Assembly (NCBI GenBank): GCA_905160935.1
Contig: CAJHZI010000447.1
Span: 2,394,001-2,458,000, forward strand
Direction of reading: 5' to 3'
From: Enchytraeus crypticus
Taxonomy: Eukaryota > Annelida > Clitellata > Enchytraeida > Enchytraeidae
DNA length: 64,000 nt
The notes under the pieces were generated by a model. It saw nothing but the letters and a program-made list of their open reading frames with translations, ran no database searches and was not told the DNA's origin. Shown here piece by piece: positions 1 through 11,713 of the stretch (its first letter is position 1; the number at the start of each line of letters is the position of its first letter). The translations under genes and the position numbers were made by a program.

Positions 1-251
1 GAAATCTGATCAATTTCGAAACTATCGGTATAGCAAACGAAGCCGTCATTAATACGAGCTTTAAGGTTTCGATCAATTTCTAACTTCATTAAATTTAAAA
101 GATTGAAGTTGGTCATGTCTGCCTTCAGTGCCTATATCTCTTTTTGTTCATCGTTAGCGGGATTGATGAAACGAATTGAGTACACATATCGACCCAGTCT
201 CTCTATTTGTCAGATGACGCTAATTTAGCAGAATTGAGTTAGTGGATAATA

Positions 252-1013
252 CAGACTGGGGCATAACAAATAATCCCCTAGCGAAATCTCAATAACTTTA
301 AGAAAAATCAAAATATTTTTACGAAATTTACAGAACTTCTAGGAGAGGAATTTCTGCGTATATCCTGAAAAAATTGGTTCAAATATTTACAGTAATTACG
401 AAATTACAGAATTTCTAGGAGAAAAATGCTAAAATCGATTTTAGCAAGGCTTTTTGAAATGACAGTCGTTCCTTTTAAAGAAAATAACGACCATGAAAGG
501 GGCCGTTTACTTAAGTGGTGGAGTATAAGCCTACACTACCTTGTAAGCTACTCCAATAATAGATGCTTAAAATTCTTTCTCTGTTAAAATTATCCCTAAA
601 TTTTGAAAAAAATTCCCGTACTTTTGTTTAAATAAGCTTTCCTAAAATTGATTTTAACATTTTTTCGAAGAAATGCTGTATTTTTGTTACTTCTGAATAT
701 ATTATCACCAAATTTGCAGGATATAGGCCTATGCAGAAATTTCTCCTCTAGAAGCGCCGAATATTTTATAAAACTATTTTGAGTTTTGCCCAAGTTATGA
801 AGGCTTTTAGTAAAAAAGCCTAGTTAAAATTGATTTTGGAACTTTTTTCGTAGAAACGCTGTTATTCTTTTACTGCTCAATTGATTTTCATCAAATTTGC
901 AGGCGATATGCAGAATTCCTCCTGCAGAAGGTCCACACATTTTGTACAAATATTTTGACTTTTGTTGAAGTTATTGAGATTTCACTAGGGGATAATTTTT
1001 TTGCCCCAGTCTG
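252..1013. mobile_element. MITE with TA target duplication, Tc1/mariner-like
   Basis: The element begins CAGACTGGGGCA and ends with the exact inverse TGCCCCAGTCTG, flanked on both sides by TA (250-251 and 1014-1015). The terminal similarity extends inward well past 100 bp with mismatches, including a CCCCTAG block and an AAATATTT-rich stretch. No transposase frame is present, so it is non-autonomous. The interior holds several degenerate copies of a block containing a CAGAA-TTCTAGGAG motif. TA duplication is typical of the Tc1/mariner superfamily; the family assignment is inference. Confidence 0.8.
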
Positions 1014-1089
1014 TAGATATTCGAGATCACTCGTAAATAGAGTTGAACCGAAAAGTATGGGTTTATTTGTAGAAGATATAGCCTACCCT

Positions 1090-1112
1090 TGACCTGCAGT
1101 TAGGCAGAATAC

Positions 1113-1152
<40 letters not shown>
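1090..1152 (+). repeat. LINE-E 3' tail ending in a GA microsatellite
   Basis: A GACCTGCAGTTAGGCAG-like stretch is followed by a GAGAGA run. The same order, a CCTGCCAGTAGGC-type motif and then GA repeats, ends the RTE-like LINE-E copies near 52.3 and 63.7 kb. The microsatellite is therefore probably the decayed 3' terminus of such an insertion. Confidence 0.5.
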
Positions 1153-1153
<1 letters not shown>

Positions 1154-1331
1154 AATAATAACAAAAATAATTTTCTTCCTATATATTCTAATGAACGAGG
1201 AAACAGTTTTCTTAAAGAAAGTGCAATGAAAATCTTCTTTCGCCATAGGGGTCTCAGACCCTATGAATTCTCTTATCAGAAACTCCAATAAACTCCTGCA
1301 TCGCCTCGCTGTGCTCTGACATCTTATAGGC

Positions 1332-2176
1332 TACTGTTGTCCTCTACTTGCTGTACTGTTGTCCTCCACTTGCTGTACTGCTGCTCTCTACTTGCTGTAC
1401 TGCTATCCTCTACTTGCTGTACTGTTGTACTCCACTTGCTGTACTGTTGCTCTCTACTTGTTGTACTGTTGTCCTCTACTTGATGTACTGCTGTCCTCTA
1501 CTTGATGTACTGCTGTCCTCCACTTGCTCTACTGCTGTTCTCTACTTGCTGTACTGTTGTTCTGTACTTGCTGTACTGTTGTCCTCTACTTGCTGTACTG
1601 CTGTCCTCTACTTGCTCTACTGCTGTCCTCTACTTGCTGTACTGTTGTTTTCTACTTGCTGTACTGTTGCTCTCTACTTGTTGTACCGACGTTGTCTAAT
1701 CGCTCTACTGCTGTTCTCTACTTGCTCTACTGCTGTTCTCTACTTGCTCTACTGTTGTTTTCTACTTCTGGTACTCTCTACTTCTTGTACTCTCTACTTT
1801 TTGTACTCTCTACTTCTTGTACTCTCTACTTCTTGTACTCTCTACTTCTGGTACTATCTACTTCTTGTACTCTCTACTTCTTGTACTCTCCACTTCTTGT
1901 GCTCTCTACTTTGTGTACTCTCTACTTCTTGTACTATCTACTTCTTGTACTCTCTACTTCTTGTACTCTCTACTTCTTGTACTCTCTACTTCTTGTACTC
2001 CATACTTCTTGTACTATCTACTTCCTGTACTCTCTACTTCTTGTACTCTCTACTTCTTGTACTCTCTACTTCTTGTGCTCTCTACTTCTTGTACTATCTA
2101 CTTCTAGTACTCTCAACTTCTTGTACTCTCTACTTCTTGTATTCTCTACTTCTTGTTCTCTCTACTTCCTGTATTG
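1332..2176. repeat. Compound minisatellite, 21-bp then 16-bp period
   Basis: From 1332 to about 1760 the unit is a 21-mer of the type TGTCCTCTACTTGCTGTACTG. From about 1762 it changes to a 16-mer, CTCTACTTCTTGTACT, which continues to 2176. Both units share the CTCTACTT core. Several plus-strand frames are open simply because neither unit contains a stop; the Leu/Tyr/Cys/Ser-only translations are not a gene. Confidence 0.9.
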
Positions 2177-2684
2177 TATGGAAATTGACTGTTGACTAGT
2201 TGACTATCAGTCATTTAGTCGTTACATAATAAAATCAGTAACATTAATACAGATTTAACGTCATTTTCCTAATGATGTCAGGAACGTCCTCAGAGCAGAT
2301 ATCACTACATATAATAGTACCTAATGAGATCCACAAAAACTTTTACTGAAAAGATATTTAATTATTACATGATTAAATCAGATCAGATTCGCACGCTTTT
2401 CAGCCTATTACACACAAACAGTTTTGCAGTTTACAGCCTCATACTAAGGTCAAATCAATCCGATATCTTACTATCGAGTAGAGTCCGATAGGATATATAA
2501 AACCTTCATAACAAATCATTACTTTGTGGCATTTGTATGACGCATTTCAAACTGACAAGCCGAGCTAAAGCCAAGTTTACGGCAAGCTTCATATCTCGAA
2601 AGCACACCAATGACAAACGCACGCAAAATAAGAATCTCACACGTGCTGGTGTATAGTTGAAAACGTAACTGCCTCAACCTGTGA

Positions 2685-2800
2685 GCGAGATTTAGCATAT
2701 TTGATTTAGCTGCGCGTCAACTGAACGACGTTAGGCTAAGTTAAAGAAGTTAGTCGTGCCTGATTAGTACTTGGATATATGCCACCACGAAGGACCAAAT
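2685..2800 (+). mobile_element. 5S rRNA-derived SINE (SINE3-like)
   Basis: It contains GATTAGTACTTGGAT (2762-2776), matching the intermediate element and box C region of the 5S rRNA internal promoter, preceded by an AAGTTAA block like 5S box A. A second copy lies at 46911-47045 on the minus strand. Both copies share an upstream GATTTAGC...TTAG.TGCGCGTCAA segment that is not part of 5S. The shared non-5S flank marks this as a dispersed SINE rather than an isolated 5S pseudogene. Confidence 0.65.
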
Positions 2801-3039
2801 GTTGATAGCTTTTAATGAAAAAATCTCCATAGTGTTGGACTTTTATTCTCAAATCCAGGCCGGCTGTAATCGCGGTGCGTCAGCAAAAGGCAATAATTAC
2901 GAAGAAGCTTAGAGAGTAAGGAGGAAATGGAGAAATTTAAAAAAGAAACAAAGAAAACTCTGCGCGTCTTGCGGTATTTCATGTGTATAACCATATGGAC
3001 AAAAATACCCAACTGAAGTCACGACCTCGGTTATATGCG

Positions 3040-4240
3040 ATGTTAGCTACGTATTTTAAATAATGTGACTTTTGTTTGCTATATTATTTCATGCCAAATG
3101 TTTCTGTTTTTTTACTACACTCTGTAGCAGGAGATGAATTTTCTCGGAGTTTTAACTTTTATGACATAGACTCTCCACTCAAGTAGAAACTTTACGATAG
3201 CTGTCGATGTCTGCGTTGATACGACTCTTGAGAAAAGAACTTGGAAGTTATTACTCGCATTAAAGCTAAATAAACTCCGCATAGGATTTGCTCGGTCTAC
3301 ATGTATTTTGAGCAATCTGCCAAATTGTCAGCTTAATGTCAAAATATGGGCCTATATAGCTATTAAAGGGGACACAAAGGCTTAAGATATAGAACGAGTT
3401 TAGGTATGTTTTTTGTATCGAAGGAGTGTCAGGGACTAGGAATGCACTGGAGTTGAATCAGGAACCGTCTGGTCTCAACTGGAGAAATTCATTTTTATGT
3501 TTTCTCAACCCTTCAAATTTTAGTTTTTAAAATAGAATGATCAGGTCTAAAATTAATTTAACGTCTGTGTCGATGACAATGGACTATATCTTTTACGGAT
3601 GAGACCTTGAATTGGAATCAGGCATAATATTACACAAGTTGTTAAATATTAGCGACATATTAAACCAATACGCCACTGGAACAGCCCAAAAATTATTCAG
3701 CTTCGGCAGGCACAAATGCTCTCCTTTAGGCAATATTCCAGAGGTTCGAATTCCACCAGGAAGCAGTTATGAAAGATTTACGGCGTAGACTTTTTCCGAC
3801 AGATTTTCCAGTTTTAGCATCAGTGTGTTCAGTTTAGTTTACTTCGTAGCGGTGACAAAGGCAGACTGTCGAGTGGTTTATGTGCGCTAATCCAATACTC
3901 CCGTCGACACAAATCATAAATAAGATCGTTGCTCGAAGTGTGGATTATACGCTTGATTGCATTCCATCAAGTAAAGAGCCCAGCCTACAATTACAAATAG
4001 CAAACCGCCGAGCCCATTGACTCAATGACTTGTTTACTTCATTCAATTTGTAATACTTGATTAAGAACTTTTAATAACGTTAAATTTTACGATTCTACAT
4101 TTAATTTTTAAAAATTACTAATAGATCATTTAATTTTGAGGTTGTGACTATGTGCTGGGGCTTCTGAAGATAAAAAAGACAAAAAAAAAGAAACAAGAAG
4201 AAAGGGAGTCTGTTCCTGGTTCGTAATTAGAAGCAGAGGA
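3040..4240. other. No feature recognised
   Basis: AT-rich sequence with no convincing reading frame, repeat or RNA gene. The short frames in it show no family motifs. It lies downstream of the STRA6-like gene. Confidence 0.5.
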
Positions 4241-4254
4241 AGATCGAGATTAGG

Positions 4255-4385
4255 AATGTTATGAGATTTAAACATTCACTCATATGTGGACATTAAGATG
4301 AACACGGGAATCAGAGAATGGAGGCGCACAATGAATTCACATTCCATGGACCTGCCAGTTGGCAATACACTAGGAGAGATAAAGC
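4255..4385 (+). mobile_element. RTE-like LINE-E 3' end fragment
   Basis: It resembles other LINE-E tails (30.1, 52.2 and 63.6 kb): a CACTCATATGTGGACAT segment encoding the conserved HSYVDMK-type residues, then CCATGGACCTGCCAGTTGGC. Only the C-terminal end of the polymerase frame and the start of the 3' UTR remain, with frameshifts. Confidence 0.55.
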
Positions 4386-4654
4386 TACCCATGAATAGCT
4401 AATGTCAAATAGCGTCTCGTAACGTCGATGGAAGACACTTAGAGATTCTACCGTATGTTAGGTACAGTAACTTGTATTTGTTTGACACCGCTAGAGCGGT
4501 AGGAGTCAGATTTATCATATGCAATTGCCTGTAAAAATCTACGTGCTCCGGAGAGGTGAGAGCATTATAAACTCAAGACATACTTTCATACATAATACAG
4601 TCATTCATCATTCGCCTTTTAATTATTTATTTAAATTGGTATATATCAATCAAT

Positions 4655-4850
4655 CAATAAGAATTAGAATTTAACGTCCGGTTTCTCATCATAAAGCATA
4701 TCAGGGACATCTCAAGAAAACTCCGTATCAACACACGCCCAAGAACCACACGATAACGACTGATTATATAAATATCGCAAGAGAAAGCGAAATCAAAACA
4801 ATGCAATTCCAAAATCCAAGGCAAGAGGGTCAAAATATGTAACATACGTG
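4655..4850 (-). mobile_element. L2-like LINE 3' UTR fragment
   Basis: The plus strand reads TTTAACGTCCGGTTTCTC, then a CAGGGACATCTC block, an ACCACACGATAACGACTGA block and CCAAAATCCAAGGCAAGAGG. The copies at 17.4, 24.3 and 52.4 kb have the same order. It is the untranslated end of an L2-like element inserted in minus orientation. Confidence 0.6.
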
Positions 4851-5520
4851 TATATAGTGTAGAGGGTCATGATATATTAAAAAGTTAGAGATTTGTGGGC
4901 ATGCCGTGTCAACATGTTAATTTATGTTGTCTCTAGTGGAACGGATCGTCATAAGCGACTTTACGTTTTTATTGCTAGCTAATTTGTTGATTGATTTATG
5001 CAATAACCGACTGGTTTATTGATTGGCCTATTTATTGATTGATTGGATGCCTGATTAATTGCTGGATTGGTTGATTAAGTCAGAATATGTATGTTTTATC
5101 ACTATTAATTCAGCTGCAAGATAAGCAAAAGTGATTACATAGAGCTGAAGGACCTAGCAGAGAGTTCAGCCATCAATGAATACACTGGAGAATCACCTCG
5201 GCGTCTCTGTGGCGTGTGGAACATGAGGTACACTGGAGCAAGTGCAAGACCGGATCTCAGCAACATCAAATCCAGTACAAACCGGTTCTTGGTCACCTTG
5301 AAATCCAATGATGTTTACGATGGACTAGGATTTGAGGCCTACTTTCAATTCGAGAAAAACATCTTAGGTCAGCTATAGTGCATTTTATACTTTTAAAATA
5401 ATATACATCTATAGTATATGCATGGTGATGTAAAAATAGTATTCTTAATATAGAGATATTAAATAAAGATATTCCACGAACCTGCCTTAGGTAATGCATT
5501 GACAGAGAGTTAGAAAAAAG

Positions 5521-5645
5521 TAAAGCTAATGTTAACGTCAGTTTCCTCACTCGAATGTGATGTCAGTGACCGGCGAGCACAGGATTTTAACCCGCACAAA
5601 CTGATCGGCTGTCGAGTATCTTACCGACATCGCCACTGGCTCCAG
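5521..5645 (-). mobile_element. SINE-A (tRNA-derived)
   Basis: Read on the minus strand it starts GGAGCCAGTGGCGATGTCGG (A-box region), followed by a degenerate B box (here GGGTTAAAATCC), then GTCACTGACATC and a GAGGAAACTGACGTTAAC tail. Five further copies in the window have the same order. No coding capacity. Confidence 0.75.
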
Positions 5646-5659
5646 AAAATGAGAGATAT

Positions 5660-7070
5660 ATAAACTGCCGTACAAAATCTTTAAAAAAGTAAAATCTATT
5701 GCAGTTCATAGTGAACGCTTATTAATAAATAGGTAAACAAAAAATAAATAAAATAGACGCTGTATGAACGGAAAATTAAAATTTTATGCTACACCCTTAT
5801 TATAAAAACGTTAAGCATACCTTCTAGAATCTAAATTATCCATGATATAGTATTTATTACTTTCCAAATAAGGCCTACATGTATATCTCATCTGGCAGTT
5901 TAATCAATTAGCCATGTAATTGGTTCTGTGAATGTCCTGCGCTTTACTGTCCTATGATTTCGTGCGGTAATTGAACCCACGAAAATGCTATTCTTCCCAG
6001 AATCGATCAAGATTGGATTCATGATGTTAATGTTATTTAGTTAGCTCTGTATCTTACATTCCGTACATTAAAATCTACGCGACTATTGGATTATTCTAGG
6101 TGGTGCCATTTCTCTTACGAATCTCTTATATTACTGGACTTCGATCAGTTCTCTAAAGAAAATTAGTTTCCTACGAATTTTTCTTCGCATCTCTGCATTA
6201 GTATTAAGTAGACACTCGTTATAATTTATTAGGATTTCAAATTTCGCTTCGTTTGTTTTTAAATTTATTCACTGAAAATCACAAGCCTCTTGTAACATAT
6301 TAAATATGAAAAATGCTGTCAATTCTAGGGCTTACTCTCCAAATAACTAGATCTTTTCGATGCTTTGCCCTTACAGTTTAAAGTAAAGACATTGGAACAG
6401 TTTTATGATCTTAAAGTTATCCTTTCCTTGTATGGGTAAAATAAGATTTACCAAACGTTTTGCGGCGATTTGAAGGATACAGTGTCGCTTTTAAAATGTA
6501 AAATATGTGTACATCCTCTGTCAAACCTTTCGCTAATACCATCTTCTCTCATTTAGAAACTATCTTAAGATAAGTTATAATTATGATGTACTTGATCTTG
6601 CATACGTGTCATGAAAAAGTTGTTATTTGTTTACAGAAGTCACTGAAAAATTAACCACACCTACTTCAGCTGGGTCATATATGGAAGTAGTAGGATTTGG
6701 TATCATTGTCACCGTCGTCGTTGCACTGGAAATGTTATAGATTCTAATTACAGCCTCGCAAACTCAAAGGCTTCATTGACACGGAATTTGAGTGTACTCA
6801 CAGGATATCGTACCATTAGCGGAGTGTGTTAAATGATCGATCATTTGGATTGTTTTCCGTCATCCTGTATGAACAGTACGATGTAATGCAATGACGTTTA
6901 ATGTACAGTTCCTTACTTGCAGATGATGAGAGGAATGTATACATGTTGATCTTTCTTATTATGTAGTGGCAACTTTGCACAGATTATAAACAAAGCCAGG
7001 TGGGGCAGTGGTGGGGGATTGGGAGGGGTGTTTTTATATTGACGGCAGGCAATGTTTAATACATAAACAT
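5660..7070. other. No feature recognised
   Basis: AT-rich sequence with no recognisable gene or repeat. It lies downstream of the inferred polyadenylation signal of the STRA6-like gene. Confidence 0.5.
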
Positions 7071-7087
7071 ATAATTATTAGGTTTTC

Positions 7088-7097
7088 TTTATTTATT
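7088..7097 (-). promoter_or_regulatory. Candidate polyadenylation signal of the STRA6-like gene
   Basis: The plus strand reads TTTATTTATT, giving two overlapping AATAAA hexamers on the minus strand about 325 bases downstream of the TAG stop at 7422-7420. A 3' UTR of that length is ordinary. The call rests only on the hexamers and their distance from the stop. Confidence 0.45.
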
Positions 7098-7419
7098 AAC
7101 AAAATGACATTAAATAAGATGAAAGAAATTTATATTTCAACTAATTATCAATGATTATAAAATAATATCGCAATTTACATTTAATAAGTTTAGATTTGAA
7201 AATTCAGAGAAGATACCCATCATTTATAAGAGATCTTACAATATAAATGCCTGCCGTATAACAGTCAACTGTTGAGTGCACAGTGACGCCCTCCAACGAA
7301 TAAGAAAATACACGAGGTGATTTTTTCAAAGTAAACAAGTTTTGTGAAAGGTCCATATGTGTTCTTGTATCATAGTCTGAGAATGCCATCAAATGGTATC
7401 TATCAAAAGTAACAGATGT

Positions 7420-7855
7420 CTATAATTTAACGTCGTTTTCTGTAGACAGGCTGCCACATTCCTCTGCAGCATGAACAATGACGTCAAGATCATCATGCCT
7501 ACGGGTAACACGTTGAGATATCAAGCGACTCCATATCACTGGAGACATATCTTTATCCACATCGTAATCATCAAATTCATTGCTTTTAATAAGCTTCCAC
7601 ATATCGCTATCAACTTCATCCTCATGAAATTCCTCTGAATTCCTACAGGCAGGTTTGTCAAATGTACGAAACTGGCCAGACTTGAACAGCTTCTCTTCCA
7701 TATTCCTCATGAAAATCTTGAGTTTAGCGTATCGTTTGTAAAGCAGGTCCAGTTGGACGCCCTCGATACTCGACGTTGGAAGGTATTTGAGATCATCATG
7801 GCGTCGTTCAGAGATCAGCTGAGTGTTCCTCACCAGGGTGAAGGCCAAGAACCAT
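7420..7855 (-). CDS. STRA6-like: STRA6-like receptor, last coding exon
   Basis: A TAATAAAAAACAG acceptor opens at 7855. The first base completes a codon with GT from the exon at 9473, after which the frame runs 144 codons to TAG at 7422-7420. It begins WFLAFTLVRNTQLISERR, which aligns with the RWGLAYTLLHNPTLQ region near the C-terminus of human STRA6. The rest is an acidic cytoplasmic tail (EEFHEDEVDSD, NEFDDYDVDKD) longer than the vertebrate one. The motif RRHDDL occurs twice in the tail. Family assignment is confident; ligand and function in this animal are unknown. Confidence 0.8.
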
Positions 7856-8559
7856 CTGTTTTTTATTAGTGTTCTTCTGTTAGGTCGTCTTGTCCCTGTT
7901 AGGTTATCTGTATGTAAAATAACGAGCCGAATATATGCCTCTGCTTTTAACAGGTTTCCATTGGAACTCCTTACCAGACAGTGTTATTTTAGCCAAATAA
8001 TGTAAAAGCTCTTAAAAGCCAACTTAAAGATTTTGATATTAATAAGGTTTTAATTTTTAAATCTAGTACCAAAAATGACTAAAGTATACATATTTCTAGA
8101 TTTCTTGGTATGGACTGTAATGCTTTTCATTTTAAATTGATTACTAATTAGTTCTACAATAAAAAAACAGGCAGGAACCTGATTCTACAATTTTTAATCC
8201 GAAGTAAAATGAGGACCTGATATCAAATAGTCCAGGATTCAAATCCCTAATAAAATACCTCTAATTATTATTTTTGGAATTTTCACCTGTCTTCGATTTG
8301 ACTGAATCTAGATAGCTTATTTATTGATTGATAACGTCGACGACTGTATTAAATTAAATATTAATTTAATACGAAAAGAAATAAAGTAATACAGATATAC
8401 AGTAGAACGAAAATTAAACGATTTCAAATAACACGTGGAAGCTAATTACATATAACTTAAAATTACACTTTCTATCGAATTACAGTTCACTTTAAATTTC
8501 GTTAGAGTGAGTACTTTATTTACATACAATTACTTTTGACATAGAAATTACTAATACGC

Positions 8560-8900
8560 TCTCTAGCATAAATTCCTACACTTTACTTTACTTTCCTCTC
8601 GACCATTCGCCTACTAGGATACCTTCTAATATTATCCCTAGGTTAGAATGTTTCGATGGAACTCTCTTCCCTCTTCGACCTTCTATGAAATCACTCCCTA
8701 CTCATCGACTGTTCGATGGACTACAAATTAGTTCGAATAACCGAACCCTTCGAATTGCTCTCAATTCGTCTACTATTGAGATTCTTCGAATCTCCTAAAT
8801 CTCTTTTCAACTTAGCACGTTTTACGTCCGTGTTGTCACTCCTCCATCTTGGATCTCTCTTACTTCCTGTTTAGGCCTGCTCTCATTGGTCACTTGCCCT
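8560..8900. other. Intronic sequence, unassigned
   Basis: This less AT-rich block lies in the intron between the last two exons of the STRA6-like gene. It has several TTCGA-containing words (TTCGATGGA appears twice) but no long frame. It could be part of a decayed repeat; I see nothing decisive. Confidence 0.3.
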
Positions 8901-9366
8901 AGCTTAGCTACCGCCTAGGATCTCACTTTAATAAAACTCAATACTTTAAATTTAACTTTACTTATACAGCCGTATTATTAATTACTTTACTGGAAATGCA
9001 ATTACAAATATAAATACATACTAAATACATACTAATATATATCGAATCGACCTTTGACAACAACCGTACGTAGTATTTTAAGATTTTTATATGCTAGTGT
9101 ATTAATTTTTATTCGTAAATTGGTTTTTATGTATTAAGAGATGCTTTCTTGCTAATGTGCAGGGGTATTTTGTAGTAAGTAATAATATGCTTAGATTTAT
9201 TTTCTTGACTGCTATAATCTTTTAACTGCTTTGTATGATTTATTTTTGCTATATGTGTTAAGGGCTCATGTTAGTGCTTTCGTGTCCTTTATGTCCTTTT
9301 TCACTTTGTCTCCGTGTTTCTGGTGCGAGGTTTTTCCGAAGTGAAATAAACGTGATTCAATTCAAT

Positions 9367-9402
9367 ACTACTACTACTAATAATAATAATAATAATAATA
9401 GA
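9367..9402. repeat. CTA/TAA trinucleotide microsatellite
   Basis: Three ACT units are followed by about eight AAT units, directly after a GAAATAAACGTGATTCAATT stretch. The layout suggests the 3' end of a retroelement whose polyA-like tail seeded the repeat. Confidence 0.6.
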
Positions 9403-9472
9403 AGACTTACACGTACATTGATATAGAACAGAAAATACGTCGTATCTCCTTGTTATACGTGTATTTTTTTAC

Positions 9473-9731
9473 ACATATTCATTCTTCCCGCCCTTCTTGT
9501 CGTCTAGAGGAATGGAAATCCCTTCTAAATGTCTCTCAGGTCTAGAGGATGAGTCTGGATTGGGCACAGTGACAGCAGTGTTGTCTGGTGCTCCTAGAAT
9601 GGACGTCGAGTGATGTAAGTCTTTATTTTTATTTTTATAGATGGCTTCAAAGAGTAAGTGACAGAATGTCCTTAGAGCTGGGTTACTGTGAGTGTTCTCC
9701 ATGTATAGCATGCCTATGTAAGACGTATATC
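9473..9731 (-). CDS. STRA6-like: STRA6-like receptor, penultimate coding exon
   Basis: The acceptor ATGATAG opens at 9731 with GA, completing a Gly codon with the G left by the exon at 11287. The donor GTAAAA starts at 9472. The 85 codons begin GYTSYIGMLYMENTHSNPAL, then RTFCHLLFEA, matching human STRA6 [20 protein letters not shown] and TAFCSLLLQA. A hydrophilic linker (PNPDSSSRPERHLEG, DDKKGGKNEY) follows, as in the vertebrate protein. Phases match at both ends. Confidence 0.85.
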
Positions 9732-10125
9732 CTATCATAAATCAATATAGGCCTATAATCAATAAATGAATAACAATACTATCAATACATTCGCCGCATG
9801 TAACAATACATTAACAACACATTCACAACATGTAGTCAATTTATTGACATAAAATTAATGTAATTCAAAGTGTGCATCCATCATGTTAACGCTTAATCAT
9901 ATGTGTCAACAACTAACGAAGGATAATCATATTAATAGATTTGCTTTCTTGCTATAAAATATACTTTTAATTCTAACCATCGTTTATTTCAATTAAATTG
10001 AATCCTCAGTCAGAAGCAATATCCATTAATAATTCAATGAGAAAATCTGAATCAATGTACCAGTGTAGAATGGAATTGAATAGAATAGAAAATATGTTTA
10101 TTTTGTCAGCAAAGACACAAAATGC

Positions 10126-10162
<37 letters not shown>
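10126..10162. repeat. AAT microsatellite
   Basis: About twelve AAT units lie in the intron between the exons at 11287 and 9731. The preceding AAATGCATAATA and ATTTTGTCAGCAAAGACAC suggest a LINE 3' end next to it. Confidence 0.8.
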
Positions 10163-10163
<1 letters not shown>

Positions 10164-10589
10164 TCTCAGTGTGAATAAATGTGGCAATCTTAACTAACTT
10201 TCAAAAACTAAAAGCAATAGAAAAGTTCGGGAAATTATTGAACTGCGGTAAAGACTTTCTTTCCTGCAATTGTCAATTTTTCTTAGTGCCTAGCATCCAA
10301 TGGGAAAGGAAAAATATAATATCTAGCGTAAAAGCCAACTTTATCAACGGAATAGAACTATATATACCCAGATGAAGGAGTAATGAGAAGTAAATTGAGA
10401 TGGCAAAATTTTAACTGTCAATAGAAACTGCCATTATATGCATTTTAAAAAGAGGTATTCCTGTCTCTAGCGGAGATTTGATGCTAAACTACGAAATATG
10501 GCCTCTCATTGCTTATTGCAGTAGTTATTGGTTAATATATGTATAGCTATACAGATTGTATAACTATACATTAGATATGTGTAGAAGCA

Positions 10590-10925
10590 TCAGAAAGTCT
10601 TCCGTGTTTGTGCGATGAGGATCGACGAACGTGGCTATGCTTAAATAGATTTAGGAGAGGTGTCGGTCGAACAAAGGTTGCAATGAGCCTATAGGGATAT
10701 CACAAGGATTCTACAGTATGTGAATGCGGCCTGGAGGAGGAGGACATTGACCGTTTGATGAACTGCAACTTGACCGGTGAGGGTGTCACGCGTGAGGATC
10801 TCAGAGAGTTCAATGATCGGGCGCAAGATTGTGTCAGAGGCTGGATTAATGTTGTACGAGGACACGATAAGAAGAAGATACAGACTGTATCATCAAACAC
10901 GATAGAAACTCTACTGTGCGACTGA
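10590..10925 (+). mobile_element. LINE reverse-transcriptase C-terminal fragment
   Basis: The plus strand encodes, with frameshifts, RFRRGVGRTK, then VCECGLEEEDIDRLMNCNL and LREFNDRAQDCVRGW. This is the C-terminal zinc-knuckle-like region after reverse transcriptase in many non-LTR elements (CxCG ... H/L ... C, then AEFN). It is 5'-truncated and intronic, antisense to the host gene. Confidence 0.65.
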
Positions 10926-11179
10926 CGTCTATGGAATTTTGTCAATTTTCTTCTTTTTGGATCGCCTTGATTCATTTTCCTATTTTCTTGTATATCTGTT
11001 TGATGATAAACAAAAAGATTGCTTGTTACTCCTCTGATGGCCTGGTATTGATTACGTTTTGAAAGAATTAAACATAGTTTTCTCTCTTCTCTTTCATTAA
11101 TGATTAAATCCCATGTAAATGTAATAATTATTGCAATAATTTCCAAAACATTATTGGCTCAATAACTGTACTTGTACTG

Positions 11180-11180
<1 letters not shown>

Positions 11181-11240
<60 letters not shown>
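11181..11240. repeat. AT dinucleotide microsatellite
   Basis: An uninterrupted AT run of about 55 bp lies in the intron, roughly 45 bp downstream of the splice donor at 11286. Confidence 0.9.
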
Positions 11241-11245
<5 letters not shown>

Positions 11246-11286
11246 CTTTGTCAAAGGAAGCAACACTTGACAGAAGATTAACATAC

Positions 11287-11450
11287 CGTTATCTCTAGCC
11301 TCCAGTCCTGGCATAAGAACACACCTATCGAGTCTGCCGATGAAAATAACTCCATAGATGAGACTCTGAAGAACGCGATACAAACAGGAGAGAAATCCTG
11401 TCTCAACGTTCGCAATCATCATGAAGTAATTCAGTACGTGAAATGCCTTG
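11287..11450 (-). CDS. STRA6-like: STRA6-like receptor, exon encoding the GRLDR region
   Basis: The acceptor TTATCAACCGCAG opens at 11450 with C; the donor is GTATGT at 11286. The 54 whole codons include KAFHVLNYFMMIANVETGF, SCLYRVLQSLIYG, VIFIGRLDRCVL and MPGLEARDN. They align with human STRA6 RRVLYAATFLLFPLNVLVG, WRVLLSALYNAIH and the MDLSLLPPRAATLDP stretch. The Arg-Leu-Asp-Arg after a hydrophobic helix is a conserved family feature. The exon ends in phase 1, matching the next exon. Confidence 0.85.
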
Positions 11451-11713
11451 CTGCGGTTGATAAATATCAGTTAAAATTATTATATAATTTTCTTTCGATT
11501 TATCAGCGTCATTGACGGATAGACAAGCTGTAACTACATACGTCGTAATAGGCAGACTAAGCACAAAATGAGGCAGCTATAGAGTAAAACCATTATTTAG
11601 TTAATTAGCCATAAGTTTAATTTGGAAGAGCTTCTGCATGGGGTCATCAATATATGATTCAGCGGAAAGCTTTTCTGGAGCAAATTTTTAGATATTGAAT
11701 AGAAATTGGATAC

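Noticed and set aside
1348..2199. Long plus-strand open frames of 223-283 codons
   Set aside because: They translate a minisatellite without stop codons; composition is only Leu, Ser, Thr, Cys, Tyr and a few others, and overlapping frames are equally open.
7420..7450. Origin of the last STRA6-like codons from a SINE/L2 tail (AGAAAACGACGTTAAAT resembles AGGAAACGGACGTTAAA)
   Set aside because: The match is only about 17 bases with changes and lacks the rest of the tail; chance cannot be excluded.
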